From Candidatus Nitrotoga sp. HW29 (GTDB lineage Bacteria > Pseudomonadota > Gammaproteobacteria > Burkholderiales > Gallionellaceae), in the NCBI RefSeq assembly GCF_924101635.2, contig NZ_CAKMAA020000030.1, positions 23,052 to 87,051 on the forward strand: 64,000 nt of DNA. The letters are read 5' to 3'. A program made the position numbers and the translations under genes. A model generated the notes under the pieces. It made no database searches, had not been told where the DNA came from, and saw only the letters and a list, made by a program, of their open reading frames with translations. Shown here piece by piece: positions 1-8,457 of this stretch (the first letter of the stretch is position 1; each line of letters begins with the position of its first letter).

Positions 1-2
1 TC

Positions 3-536
3 CCTGATTTTCAGAAGCCGGCTGATTATGAGGGTTTTGTGAAACGCCTCCATTTGGTTAAGACTGCACATTACACCGCGATGTTACGCGAAGGGGGTAT
101 TCCACTGCGTCCTAATATAAAACGCCTGATTACCGAAGCCAAACAGGCAGGATTGAAGCTTGCTATTGCTACCACCACTTCGTTGGATAACGTCGTCACG
201 CTTTTACAACAAGGGTTGGGCGCGGATAGTGAAGCGCTGTTCGACGTTATTGGGTATGGTGACCTCGTCCAGCATAAAAAACCCGCGCCTGATATTTATT
301 ATTGGGTGTTGGAGAGACTGGGCCTCGATGTTGCTGATTGCATAGCGTTGGAAGACTCTGAAAATGGTTTGCGCTCCAGTTTGGCCGCCGGATTGAAAAC
401 CTTTATCACAATTAATCACTACACGAGCAAGCAGGATTTTTCTGGAGCGTCAGCGGTACTGGATGATTTAAGCGATCTGGAAAGTTTTTATCAGGTTGCA
501 GGTTTGGACTTCTCTAAAAAAACGATTCCTGTTTAA
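3..536 (+). CDS. cbbY: CbbY-type HAD phosphatase, 5' end cut off by window edge
   Basis: This is a haloacid-dehalogenase-superfamily phosphatase. CbbY of autotrophs dephosphorylates xylulose-1,5-bisphosphate, a RuBisCO inhibitor. The frame is open to the start of the window, so the N-terminus with the nucleophile DxD motif is missing; the GTG at 39 is an in-frame internal codon, not a convincing start. Visible in order are the stretch REGGIPLRPN, motif II (IATTTS), the motif III lysine (KKPAPDIY) and the motif IV acidic loop (ALEDSENGL). The pair GIPLRP and LAIATTTS is what points to CbbY rather than a generic phosphoglycolate phosphatase, which remains the alternative. No other Calvin-cycle gene is visible in the window. 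Confidence 0.8.
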   Translation, partial: PDFQKPADYEGFVKRLHLVKTAHYTAMLREGGIPLRPNIKRLITEAKQAGLKLAIATTTSLDNVVTLLQQGLGADSEALFDVIGYGDLVQHKKPAPDIYYWVLERLGLDVADCIALEDSENGLRSSLAAGLKTFITINHYTSKQDFSGASAVLDDLSDLESFYQVAGLDFSKKTIPV

Positions 537-563
537 AATTTTGCAATTAATATTTTGGATACG

Positions 564-592
564 CTCTCCTGGTCGGGAGAGTGTTCTCTTTG
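564..592 (+). terminator. Possible rho-independent terminator after cbbY
   Basis: CTCTCC at 564-569 can pair with GGAGAG at 576-581 around a six-base loop. The following bases are T-rich but not a clean T run, so this is a modest candidate. It sits 28 bp after the cbbY stop codon. Confidence 0.4.
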
Positions 593-774
593 CTGACTAG
601 CCAACATGAATTTAATGGCGTCTACTTATTCTATCCAAAACGCGCTCGCAGCGAATGGCATGACCATAGAGAACATACGAGTTGCAATCGTGTAGCATAG
701 TGCTCCCGCATCGTTTCTGGAATAGCCGCACAGTATGCATTGCTACTACTGCATTGGACTTGATTACAAAAAAT

Positions 775-1506
775 ATGGAAAAAATACGCCTCTCAAAACT
801 GATGTCCGAACAGGGTTTGTGCTCCCGCCGCGAGGCAGATAGCTACATTGAACGTGGGTGGGTGCTGGTGGATGGCAAGCCGGTAACTGAACTGGGCACG
901 AAAATAGATCCTACCCAGCGTATCACGCTGAACCGCGCCGCTCAGGCACAACAGCAAACGCGTGTAACAATTCTGTTGAATAAGCCGGTCGGTTTTGTTT
1001 CCGGGCAGGCAGAAGACAACCACAAACCCGCAGTTACCCTGATTAATGCTTCATCACGTTTTTCCAGTGATCAATCCTCGCTGTCTTTTCATCCCATGCA
1101 TTTGAAAGGCATCGCGCCCGCGGGCCGGCTGGATATTGATTCACAGGGTTTGCTGGTCTTGACTCAGGATGGCCGCATTGCCAAACAACTTGTCGGCGAG
1201 GATTCCAGTCTCGACAAGGAATATTTGGTGCGTGTGCAGGGAAAAATTTTAGCTAACGGTCTATCCATGTTGAACCACGGCCTCAAATTGGATGGCGAGA
1301 TGCTCAAACCCGCCAGAGTGAGCTGGCTGAATGACGATCAATTGCGTTTTATTTTGCGCGAAGGCAAAAAACGCCAAATTCGTCGTATGTGTGAACTGGT
1401 TGGACTGAAAGTTACCGGGTTAAAGCGCGTGCGCATCGGTAAGATTAAATTGGGCGATTTGCCCAGCGGGCAATGGCGCTACCTGCGTGAAGACGAAGCG
1501 TTTTAA
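775..1506 (+). CDS. rluF: rRNA pseudouridine synthase, RluF/RluB type
   Basis: Predicted to isomerise a uridine in 23S rRNA to pseudouridine (RluF modifies U2604 in E. coli). The 243-residue protein has an N-terminal S4 RNA-binding domain (about residues 4-60, with SRREAD) and a RsuA/RluB/E/F catalytic domain. The catalytic motif GRLD is at 117-120 (Asp120), and the family signature [13 protein letters not shown] is at 195-207. I chose the ATG at 775 because the S4 domain begins directly after it; an upstream in-frame start at 682 would add 31 residues unlike the family. The C-terminus ([10 protein letters not shown]) resembles RluF more than RsuA. The next gene starts 18 bp downstream on the same strand, suggesting co-transcription with queA. 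Confidence 0.85.
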   Translation: MEKIRLSKLMSEQGLCSRREADSYIERGWVLVDGKPVTELGTKIDPTQRITLNRAAQAQQQTRVTILLNKPVGFVSGQAEDNHKPAVTLINASSRFSSDQSSLSFHPMHLKGIAPAGRLDIDSQGLLVLTQDGRIAKQLVGEDSSLDKEYLVRVQGKILANGLSMLNHGLKLDGEMLKPARVSWLNDDQLRFILREGKKRQIRRMCELVGLKVTGLKRVRIGKIKLGDLPSGQWRYLREDEAF

Positions 1507-1524
1507 TCGTTGCAAAATTTTGTG

Positions 1525-2541
1525 ATGTTCACCGACGAATTTAACTTCGCACTCCCCGAGCACTTGATTGCGCAACACCCGCCCGAACGGCGTGACGCCA
1601 GTCGCTTGTTGTGTATACGCGGGGAGTCTAGAGCAGACGCCATGTTTGCTAATTTACCATCTTTGGTGCGTGAACATGATTTGCTGGTGTTGAACGATGC
1701 CCGCGTATTGAAAGCGCGCTTGTTCGGCGTAAAGGAAAGTGGCGGCAAAATTGAGGTATTGATCGAGCGTATTCTTGACGAACATCATGCGCTGGCCCAA
1801 GTGCGTGCCAGCCATGCGCCCAAGCCGGGCAGCCAGTTGTTGCTGGCAGGGCATCTTCCCGTTACGGTATTGGGACGCGAGCGAGAATTTTTCTGTTTGC
1901 GCTTCGACAGCACAGAGAGTGTGTCGACATTGCTGGAACAATACGGGCAGTTGCCGCTGCCCCCCTATATCACTCATGTAGCTAATGCCGAGGACGAAGA
2001 GCGGTATCAGACGGTATACGCATGTCAGCCCGGTTCGGTAGCCGCGCCCACGGCAGGGCTGCATTTTGATGACGCAATGCTCGCCACCTTACGCGCTCAA
2101 GGTACGCAACTTGCCTATCTGACTTTACATGTCGGCGCCGGCACTTTTCAGCCGGTGCGTGCAGATAATGTCCGGGATCATGTAATGCATAGCGAACGTT
2201 ATGTTATCCCGCAAGCCACGGTGGATGCCATTCTGCAGGCTCGGGCGCGGGGTGGACGGATTATCGCGGTTGGCACGACCAGTTTACGTGCGCTGGAAAG
2301 TGCGGCGCAACAAGGCAGATTGCTAGCCGGGGAGGGTGAAACCAGTATTTTTATTACACCAGGTTACACTTTCAAAGTGGTGGATGTTTTGTTGACTAAT
2401 TTTCATTTGCCCAAGTCCACCCTGTTGATGTTGGTGTGCGCTTTCGGCGGCATGGACGCAATGCTCGCTGCCTATCGTCATGCGGTGGAATGGCAATACC
2501 GTTTTTTTAGTTATGGCGATGCCATGTTGATTGAGCGGTAG
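1525..2541 (+). CDS. queA: S-adenosylmethionine:tRNA ribosyltransferase-isomerase QueA
   Basis: QueA transfers the ribosyl moiety of SAM to 7-aminomethyl-7-deazaguanine in tRNA, giving epoxyqueuosine at the wobble position of GUN anticodons. The 338-residue length fits the family. Recognisable features are the start ([19 protein letters not shown]), the central PTAGLHF motif, the [12 protein letters not shown] segment, and the C-terminal [10 protein letters not shown] and [14 protein letters not shown] blocks. I prefer the ATG at 1525 over a TTG at 1510 because it aligns with the usual N-terminus. tgt, the usual queuosine partner, does not follow; the gene is instead followed by an intergenic repeat element. 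Confidence 0.95.
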   Translation: MFTDEFNFALPEHLIAQHPPERRDASRLLCIRGESRADAMFANLPSLVREHDLLVLNDARVLKARLFGVKESGGKIEVLIERILDEHHALAQVRASHAPKPGSQLLLAGHLPVTVLGREREFFCLRFDSTESVSTLLEQYGQLPLPPYITHVANAEDEERYQTVYACQPGSVAAPTAGLHFDDAMLATLRAQGTQLAYLTLHVGAGTFQPVRADNVRDHVMHSERYVIPQATVDAILQARARGGRIIAVGTTSLRALESAAQQGRLLAGEGETSIFITPGYTFKVVDVLLTNFHLPKSTLLMLVCAFGGMDAMLAAYRHAVEWQYRFFSYGDAMLIER

Positions 2542-2562
2542 TAGGTTTGAGCAAGTTTGTTG

Positions 2563-2708
2563 TGTAGGGTGGACACGTTTTTGTGTCCACGTGGATTTTA
2601 TGTGGGCGAGATGGGGGTATATGCGCATGACTGGGCTATTCCGATGGAAAATACGGTGCTGAGGTATGACTAATGCTGCCCGCGTGGGCACAAAGTCGTG
2701 CCCCCTAC
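2563..2708. repeat. MITE-like element with hairpin-forming terminal inverted repeats
   Basis: The left end contains GTGGACAC (2569-2576) and GTGTCCAC (2583-2590), a perfect eight-base inverted repeat. The right end contains GGGCAC (2686-2691) and GTGCCC (2698-2703). Read in reverse complement, the right end (about 2681-2708) resembles the left end (about 2563-2592), so the two hairpins form imperfect terminal inverted repeats of roughly 28-30 bp around a 90-bp core with no reading frame. A further single copy lies at 3323-3359, on the other side of the HEPN gene. This is the architecture of a REP or MITE-type interspersed repeat; it could also terminate queA transcription. Confidence 0.6.
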
Positions 2709-2760
2709 TTGACTTGACTATCGCCCTCAGCCCCCTTCCTGTTAAACATTAGAGTTTCTT

Positions 2761-3315
2761 ATGATATCCAAAGCGATCCAAAAATTTGAACACGCAATTC
2801 AAGACGCCATTGACTTGCTTAATCACTTCGATGTGTTAAACACTAATCCCCCCCCTCCTCAAATCGAAGTTCTGAAACGCGCCAGTCTGGTTATGACGCT
2901 GGCAGCATTAGAGACCTATTTTGAGGATTTATTAATTGAGGCATCGGAAGCAATCTGTTCAAGAAGTACAGAAGAGGTTGTACTTGCCTCTTTCTTCAAG
3001 GATTCGCTTACGAGTGACCTTAAATACTTTCATACGCCCAGTACAGACCGTGTTCGCCCGATCTTTCAGAAGTATCTCGGTATCGACATAACGGAGGGCT
3101 GGGCTTGGAACAACATTGAACCGCCAGCTGCGCGTACCGAGCTGAATCGTCTTGCTAAGAAGCGTGGTGATATCGCACATCGCTCTTTGCGGCCTATTGA
3201 TGGACAGGCGCAACCGCAAAGGCATGCCGTCACACGCGATGACTTACGCAAGCATATTCACTTCATTCGCCAGTTGGTGCAGGCAACGGACGTTTATGTT
3301 GTAACAAAACTTTAA
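2761..3315 (+). CDS. HEPN-domain protein (RiboL-PSP-HEPN / MAE_28990 type)
   Basis: A 184-residue, mostly helical soluble protein. Near the C-terminus KKRGDIAHRS carries an R-x4-H motif (Arg135-His140) typical of HEPN domains, many of which are RNases acting in toxin–antitoxin, abortive-infection or RNA-processing systems. The helix MTLAALETYFEDLLIEASEA (46-65) matches the N-terminal helix of the RiboL-PSP/MAE_28990-type HEPN family. No nucleotidyltransferase (MNT) partner or antitoxin is adjacent, so a classical HEPN–MNT pair is not supported. The gene stands alone between two copies of an interspersed repeat, which suggests it is accessory. The ATG at 2761 has only a weak ribosome binding site. 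Substrate unknown. Confidence 0.65.
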   Translation: MISKAIQKFEHAIQDAIDLLNHFDVLNTNPPPPQIEVLKRASLVMTLAALETYFEDLLIEASEAICSRSTEEVVLASFFKDSLTSDLKYFHTPSTDRVRPIFQKYLGIDITEGWAWNNIEPPAARTELNRLAKKRGDIAHRSLRPIDGQAQPQRHAVTRDDLRKHIHFIRQLVQATDVYVVTKL

Positions 3316-3322
3316 CAGCTGC

Positions 3323-3359
3323 TAGGGTGGACACAAAGTCGTGCCCAACCTATTTGACT
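3323..3359. repeat. Single end-copy of the queA-downstream repeat
   Basis: The 15-base core CACAAAGTCGTGCCC (3332-3346) is identical to 2689-2703, and the flanks also match (CCTA..TTGACT). It lies just after the HEPN stop codon, so that gene is bracketed by repeat copies. Confidence 0.6.
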
Positions 3360-3426
3360 GTCGGGATTTTGTGAGTATGGCCGCATTCACGACCATACAT
3401 TAGTGTGCTTCAACAATAATTATTCT

Positions 3427-3972
3427 TCAGTGTTCATTGTCATTTTTCGTGGCGATGTGAGTTGGCATCATGAGGCGATCAATGTAAGCCATTGAAACCG
3501 CTGAAGCTACGAACGCCATGTGGATCACTGTTTGCCATAGCATGACTTTTTCCGTCAGATTGGGGGCATTGATGAATGTTTTTAGCAGGTGGATAGATGA
3601 AATACCGATAATGGCGGTGGCCAGTTTTATCTTAAGCAGGTTTGCATTGACGTGGGATAGCCAGTCCGGCTCATCCGGGTGGCCTTCCAGATCCAAGCGG
3701 GAAACGAAAGTTTCGTAGCCACCTATAATTACCATGATTAGCAAGTTGGAAATCATCACCACGTCGATCAAGCCGAGTACGATTAGCATGATGTCGGCTT
3801 CACCAAGATGCGGTACTTTCTCGACCAGATGAGTGAGTTCTACCATAAAGTGAAATACATATACGCATTGGGCAATGATTAATCCAAGATACAGGGGCAG
3901 TTGCAACCAACGGCTACCAAACAAGATAGTCGTCATAGGTTTATAACGGGAGCTGGTATGTTTTTGTTGCAT
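3427..3972 (-). CDS. yqhA: UPF0114 / YqhA family (TIGR00645) inner-membrane protein
   Basis: A 181-residue integral membrane protein of the widespread UPF0114 family, whose function is not established. Hydrophobic segments lie at about residues 22-43, 60-86, 112-131 and 140-160. The conserved stretch IGGYETFVSRLDLEGHPDEP and the following WLSHVNANLLKIKLA are family hallmarks. A good ribosome binding site (AAGGA) precedes the ATG at 3972. It is convergent with the HEPN gene and separated from cysB by about 280 bp, so it appears to be its own transcription unit. Confidence 0.85.
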   Translation of the reverse strand: MQQKHTSSRYKPMTTILFGSRWLQLPLYLGLIIAQCVYVFHFMVELTHLVEKVPHLGEADIMLIVLGLIDVVMISNLLIMVIIGGYETFVSRLDLEGHPDEPDWLSHVNANLLKIKLATAIIGISSIHLLKTFINAPNLTEKVMLWQTVIHMAFVASAVSMAYIDRLMMPTHIATKNDNEH

Positions 3973-4250
3973 GGTTTTCCTTGGATGATGTTACGAAATT
4001 CAGAATGTTGTATCGTTTTAATGCTGTATTTTAATTCGGTTACGCTCCCTGCTGCACGGAAGTAATTTGTCCGTATAAGCACGGAAAAGCGGAACAATTT
4101 TTACCGTATGATAACCTACTCATTTCGTTTGCCTGTGGTTAATGTCATCACACCGTAACTGAAGTATGGTGCATTGCTCTGGTTATGCTTCGTGCGAATA
4201 GGTAACGCGATAAAGCTTCACTCGATTTAATTCCGCTCAGAATTTTGAAT

Positions 4251-5183
4251 TTAGAGGGCATTTTTAACATTCAAAGCTTTTGTCACTGCATCGCGGGTAA
4301 GGTGCGGGGCAAATAGCTCGATGAAGTGATAAGTATAGCCGCGCAGAAATTCGTTGCGGCGAATGGCAATGCGCGTGGTGCTGGATTGAAATAGATTGCC
4401 GGTATCTATCATGCGCAAGAGTTTATCGCGCTCCGGAATGAATGCCATTTGGGCAACTATGCCGATACCCAAGCCTAACTCTACATAGGTTTTAATGACA
4501 TCCGCGTCAATAGCAGTGAGCACGATGTTAGGCGTGATGTTGTGTGCATTGAAAGCGGCGTTGATCTTGCCGCGTCCGCTGAATGCGAAGTCGTAAGTAA
4601 TGATGGGATACTGAGCAATTTTTTTTAGCGTCAGTTTTTTTTCTGCCAATAGTGGGTGCGCTGCAGGTACCACGATACAGTGGTGCCATTCATAGCATGG
4701 CAAGGTTGTCAGCTCGTCGTACATGATAAGACTTTCGGTGGCGATGGCGATGTCTGCTTCGCCATTAAGTACTTGCTGCGCAATTTGCGTGGGGCTGCCT
4801 TGATGCAGATTGAGTTTGACTTTTGGATAGCGTTTAATGAATTGTTTGACTATTGGTGGCAAGGCATAGCGTGCCTGGGTATGCGTGGTGGCGATGGTCA
4901 GAGAGCCACTATCCTGACTGCGGAATTCTTGTCCCACTTGTTTTAAATTGTCTACATCATGCAGCATGCGCTGGGCAATTTTGAGCACAGCCTTACCTGG
5001 CTCGGTGGTAGCGGTGAGGCGTTTGCCATTGCGCACAAATATCTCGATTCCGAGCTCTTCTTCCAGAGTTTTTATTTGCTTGCTCAGCCCAGGTTGTGAG
5101 GTATAAAGCGCTTTCGCTGCATCGGAAATGTTTAGCTCATGTTGAACAATCTCATGCAGGTAGCGTAATTGTTGTAAATTCAT
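4251..5183 (-). CDS. cysB: CysB-type LysR transcriptional regulator
   Basis: This LysR-family activator resembles CysB/Cbl, which induces sulfate-assimilation genes in response to sulfur limitation through N-acetylserine or related effectors. The 310-residue length is near the usual 320. The N-terminal winged helix-turn-helix (about 18-47, AKALYTSQPGLSKQIKTLEE) is followed by a periplasmic-binding-protein-like effector domain. The family-specific N-terminus MNLQQLRYLHEIVQHELNIS is close to CysB. It is divergent from the TauE/SafE permease and upstream of the cys genes, which supports the assignment. A perfect palindrome in the divergent gap may be its operator and could mediate autoregulation. 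Confidence 0.88.
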   Translation of the reverse strand: MNLQQLRYLHEIVQHELNISDAAKALYTSQPGLSKQIKTLEEELGIEIFVRNGKRLTATTEPGKAVLKIAQRMLHDVDNLKQVGQEFRSQDSGSLTIATTHTQARYALPPIVKQFIKRYPKVKLNLHQGSPTQIAQQVLNGEADIAIATESLIMYDELTTLPCYEWHHCIVVPAAHPLLAEKKLTLKKIAQYPIITYDFAFSGRGKINAAFNAHNITPNIVLTAIDADVIKTYVELGLGIGIVAQMAFIPERDKLLRMIDTGNLFQSSTTRIAIRRNEFLRGYTYHFIELFAPHLTRDAVTKALNVKNAL

Positions 5184-5196
5184 AGCCGTTTTTCTT

Positions 5197-5245
5197 ATAA
5201 CAATAGATTATAAAATACTAACATATTGTTATTGGATAACAATAT
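5197..5245. promoter_or_regulatory. Palindromic operator candidate between cysB and tauE
   Basis: Arms ATATTGTTAT (5223-5232) and ATAACAATAT (5236-5245) form a perfect 10-bp inverted repeat with a three-base spacer. An additional ATAACAAT half-site lies at 5197-5204. The position in the 101-bp divergent gap of a LysR gene suggests a CysB binding region controlling both directions. Binding is inference. Confidence 0.55.
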
Positions 5246-5284
5246 GGAGGTGCGCTACCATGCGCGCCGTTTTAGGGAGTTTAG

Positions 5285-6067
5285 ATGGACTGGCTTTATA
5301 CATTTTCTGGTTTTATAGTCGGCTTTGTGGTCGGTGTGACTGGCGTTGGCGGCGGCTCCTTAATGACACCGATATTGGTGCTGGTGTTTGGCGTCGCCCC
5401 GGCTACGGCAGTCGGCACTGATTTGCTGTATGCGTCGCTGACAAAGATGGGCGGTAGTTGGGTGCACGGGCGACGCGGCACGGTGGATTGGAAAGTGGTT
5501 AAACTGCTGGCCATGGGCAGCCTGCCCGCTGCTCTGCTTAGTATGTCGTTGCTCCATTATTTGGCGCTCGACGAAAAACATTTGAAATCGCTTATTACCA
5601 GCGTGTTGAGTGTTGCATTGTTGTTGACTGCTGCAGCGCTGCTGCTTAAGCCGTATTTAAAAAAGCTTGGGGAACGTCCGGATGGCGCGATGTTCGAACT
5701 GCATGCGCATCATTTAACCGGTGCGACAATTTTAACCGGTGCGCTTCTGGGTGTACTGGTCACTATTTCATCGGTTGGAGCGGGTGCGTTGGGCGTGGTG
5801 GTGTTGTTGTTCCTGTATCCGCGCGCGCCGATGGCCAAGATTGTCGGTACTGACATTGCACACGCGGTGCCGCTCACACTAATTGCCGGGTTGGGTCATG
5901 CTGCGCTGGGTACGGTAAATTACGGGCTGCTGGGTAGTTTGTTGCTGGGTTCGCTGCCGGGGATTTATTTGGGTAGCCATCTGGGTATAAAGATTCCGGA
6001 CCAAGTGTTGCGCCCGATTCTGGCGACCATGCTGACTATTATCGGTGTCAAGTTGATGTTGTATTGA
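5285..6067 (+). CDS. TauE/SafE family sulfite/organosulfur exporter
   Basis: A 260-residue polytopic membrane protein of the TauE/SafE (DUF81) family; members export sulfite, sulfoacetate or related anions. The glycine-rich N-terminal repeat GFVVGVTGVGGGSLMTPIL (about 12-30) and its second copy LLGVLVTISSVGAGALGVVV (about 154-173) are the two inverted-repeat signatures of the family. About eight hydrophobic segments can be counted. Its place between cysB and cysI suggests that it moves sulfite or another sulfur anion and belongs to the sulfur regulon. A GGAG ribosome binding site precedes the ATG. Direction of transport cannot be read from sequence. Confidence 0.85.
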   Translation: MDWLYTFSGFIVGFVVGVTGVGGGSLMTPILVLVFGVAPATAVGTDLLYASLTKMGGSWVHGRRGTVDWKVVKLLAMGSLPAALLSMSLLHYLALDEKHLKSLITSVLSVALLLTAAALLLKPYLKKLGERPDGAMFELHAHHLTGATILTGALLGVLVTISSVGAGALGVVVLLFLYPRAPMAKIVGTDIAHAVPLTLIAGLGHAALGTVNYGLLGSLLLGSLPGIYLGSHLGIKIPDQVLRPILATMLTIIGVKLMLY

Positions 6068-6120
6068 AACTGTTGCTCGATTGATAAAGTGCGTTTAAAA
6101 ATTTGGCCGCGAAGGCAAGG

Positions 6121-6143
6121 TTGACCTAACTTGGCTTTATAAT
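6121..6143 (+). promoter_or_regulatory. Possible promoter of the cysI operon
   Basis: A perfect -10 hexamer TATAAT is at 6138-6143, 27 bp before the cysI start. TTGACC at 6121-6126 is only 11 bases upstream of it, too close for a normal -35, so this may be an activator-dependent promoter lacking a proper -35. Confidence 0.35.
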
Positions 6144-6169
6144 GCGCCGTTAATGTAAGGAAATTAAAA

Positions 6170-7915
6170 ATGTATAAATATGATGTTTATGACCATCAAA
6201 TTGTGAATGAGCGTGTTGCTCAGTATCGTGATCAAGTGCGCCGCCGTTTGTCTGAAGAGCTGACAGAAGATGAGTTTCGTCCGTTGCGATTGCAGAACGG
6301 ACTCTATATGCAAATTCATGCTTATATGCTGCGTATAGCTGTGCCCTATGGCGTATTATCCTCTGCGCAGATGCGCATGTTTGCGCACATCGCACGTAAA
6401 TACGACCGTGGCTATGGTCACTTCACGACTCGTCAAAATCTCCAGTTCAATTGGATCAAGCTGGAAGAGACCCCGGATTTATTGGCTGATCTCGCCACAG
6501 TTGAAATGCACGGAATTCAAACCTCCGGTAACTGCATTCGCAACATCACATCCGATGAATATGCGGGTGTTGCGGCTGATGAAATTGTTGATCCGCGTCC
6601 ATATGCCGAAATTCTGCGCCAGTGGAGTACTTTTCATCCGGAATTCGCCTATTTGCCGCGCAAATTCAAGATTGCGATAAATGGTGCAACCGAAGATCGT
6701 GCCGCGATTGCGGTACATGACATTGGGCTGTCTGTGCTCAAGAATGCGCAAGGTGAAATTGGTTTTCGCGTGTTGGTGGGAGGAGGTACGGCACGTACCC
6801 CTATTATTGGTAGCGAGATCCGCGACTTTTTGCCGTGGCAACATTTGTTAACGTACATTGAATCCATCATGCGTGTCTACAACCAGTATGGCCGCCGCGA
6901 CAATATGTACAAGTCACGCATCAAGATTCTGGTTAAGGCCATCGGGATTGAAGAGTTTAGACGCCAGGTCGAGGCGGATTGGGCTGATATCAAAGACGGT
7001 ACGGGTACGTTGACTGTTGAAGAACTAAACCGTGTCGCGGCCTACTTTACAGCGCCTGCTTATGAAACCTTACCGGCAAATGATTCGGGTGTGGCGTCAT
7101 ACCAGGCCGAGAACAAAGCTTTTGCCAACTGGTTGCAGCGCAACGTAAAGCCCCACAAGATTGCGGGTTATGCAATTGTGGTGTTGTCACTTAAGAAAAC
7201 GGGCATCGCGCCGGGAGATGCGAGTGCGGAGCAAATGGATGTCGTGGCAGATATGGCAGATCGTTTTAGTTTCGGCGAACTGCGAGTTACCCATAAGCAG
7301 AATTTGGTGCTGGCCGACGTTAAACAATCTGACCTTATCAACCTTTGGAAAGAAGCGGCAGAGCATGGTATGGCATCGCCGAACATTGGTTTGTTGACCG
7401 ATATCATCTGCTGCCCCGGTGCGGATTTCTGCACCTTGGCATTTGCCAGGTCGATCCCGCTTTCAAAAATGATCGCGGAACGCTTCGATAATCTTGATTT
7501 TCAACATGATATTGGTGAAATCGAGCTCAATATGTCCGGTTGCGTCAATGCCTGCGGGCACAATCATGTTGGCCATATTGGCGTTATCGGTGTTGACAAG
7601 AAGGATGGTGGTGAGTGGTATCAAGTGTCGGTTGGGGGGGCACAGGGTAACGATGCTGCCATCGGTAAAATAATTGGCCCCTCTTTTAACTTTCAACAAA
7701 TGCCCGAGGTGATTGATCGGTTGCTGCAAGTTTATGTGCGTGAGCGCCTTGAAGAAGAGCTTTTCATCGACACGGTACGCAGGATAGGTATGGCACCCTT
7801 TAAAGAATTTGTGTATGCAACGCCGATTGAGGCAGAAGAGTCGGTTGATAAAGATGCTTATGGGTTTATCAGCAAGCCTGATAACTATACAGTTCAACGT
7901 AAGTCGAGGTTTTAA
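6170..7915 (+). CDS. cysI: Sulfite reductase hemoprotein (nitrite/sulfite reductase family)
   Basis: Catalyses six-electron reduction of sulfite to sulfide using siroheme coupled to a [4Fe-4S] cluster. The 581-residue protein has the duplicated ferredoxin-like and siroheme domains of the family. The cluster and siroheme ligands are visible as Cys415-x5-Cys421 and Cys458-x3-Cys462 (CPGADFC and CVNAC). RKYDRGYGHFTTRQNLQFNW (about 74-93) is the substrate and siroheme-binding region. It is followed within 8 bp by DUF934 and then cysH, indicating an operon. No CysJ flavoprotein is present in the window, so electrons may come from ferredoxin or another carrier. An assimilatory nitrite reductase is the alternative, but the cys context favours sulfite. 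Confidence 0.93.
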   Translation: MYKYDVYDHQIVNERVAQYRDQVRRRLSEELTEDEFRPLRLQNGLYMQIHAYMLRIAVPYGVLSSAQMRMFAHIARKYDRGYGHFTTRQNLQFNWIKLEETPDLLADLATVEMHGIQTSGNCIRNITSDEYAGVAADEIVDPRPYAEILRQWSTFHPEFAYLPRKFKIAINGATEDRAAIAVHDIGLSVLKNAQGEIGFRVLVGGGTARTPIIGSEIRDFLPWQHLLTYIESIMRVYNQYGRRDNMYKSRIKILVKAIGIEEFRRQVEADWADIKDGTGTLTVEELNRVAAYFTAPAYETLPANDSGVASYQAENKAFANWLQRNVKPHKIAGYAIVVLSLKKTGIAPGDASAEQMDVVADMADRFSFGELRVTHKQNLVLADVKQSDLINLWKEAAEHGMASPNIGLLTDIICCPGADFCTLAFARSIPLSKMIAERFDNLDFQHDIGEIELNMSGCVNACGHNHVGHIGVIGVDKKDGGEWYQVSVGGAQGNDAAIGKIIGPSFNFQQMPEVIDRLLQVYVRERLEEELFIDTVRRIGMAPFKEFVYATPIEAEESVDKDAYGFISKPDNYTVQRKSRF

Positions 7916-7923
7916 CCATCATT

Positions 7924-8457
7924 ATGATAATTAAAAATAAAGCCGTGGTGAGTGATGATTGGATTGTCCTCCGCCTGAGTGAAAATGAGACGCCGGAATC
8001 AGTCACTGTTCCTGCCGGGAAAGTCATTGTTCCGCTTAAAGTTTGGCAGGCGCAACGCGCCACGCTGGGAAATCGCGCTGAACGGGGTGTTTGGCTGGCC
8101 AGTAATGAGCGGCCGGAAGAATTGAAAGGCGAGGTGGCAAAATTTGACGTCATCGCTGTTGATTTCCCTAAATTCGCGGATGGACGTGGCTATTCGATTG
8201 CTTACAATCTACGCGCCCGTCTCGGCTACGTTGGCGAATTGCGCGCTATTGGTGATGTGTTGCGTGACCAGATGTTCTACATGCAACGCGTTGGCTTTGA
8301 TGCTTTTGCGCCGCGCCCGGACAAAAATATTCACGATGCGCTAAAGGGTTTGACTGATTTTTCAGAAACCTATCAGACTTCGCTGGATCAAAAACTACCG
8401 CTGTTCCGCCGTGTAAAACGTGACGGAATTGCAACAGTAGGTTCAACAAATGAGTGA
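7924..8457 (+). CDS. DUF934 protein, sulfite-reduction accessory
   Basis: A 177-residue soluble protein of the DUF934 family, which is nearly always encoded beside cysI or cysH in proteobacteria and is annotated as a putative oxidoreductase of sulfur assimilation. The conserved core FPKFADGRGYSIAYNLRARL and GELRAIGDVLRDQMFYM is present. It lacks cysteine clusters and any recognised flavin motif, so no cofactor can be assigned. The stop codon overlaps the cysH start by 8 bp (8450-8457), so translation of the two is probably coupled. The biochemical role is unknown; the genomic link to sulfite reductase is the only guide. Confidence 0.85.
   Translation: MIIKNKAVVSDDWIVLRLSENETPESVTVPAGKVIVPLKVWQAQRATLGNRAERGVWLASNERPEELKGEVAKFDVIAVDFPKFADGRGYSIAYNLRARLGYVGELRAIGDVLRDQMFYMQRVGFDAFAPRPDKNIHDALKGLTDFSETYQTSLDQKLPLFRRVKRDGIATVGSTNE

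Noticed and set aside
606..695. 29-codon frame between cbbY and rluF
   Set aside because: No ribosome binding site and no recognisable pattern; likely chance.
1654..2064. Antisense 136-codon frame over queA
   Set aside because: It lies fully inside an unambiguous queA gene and has no protein-family pattern; many similar antisense frames overlie other genes.
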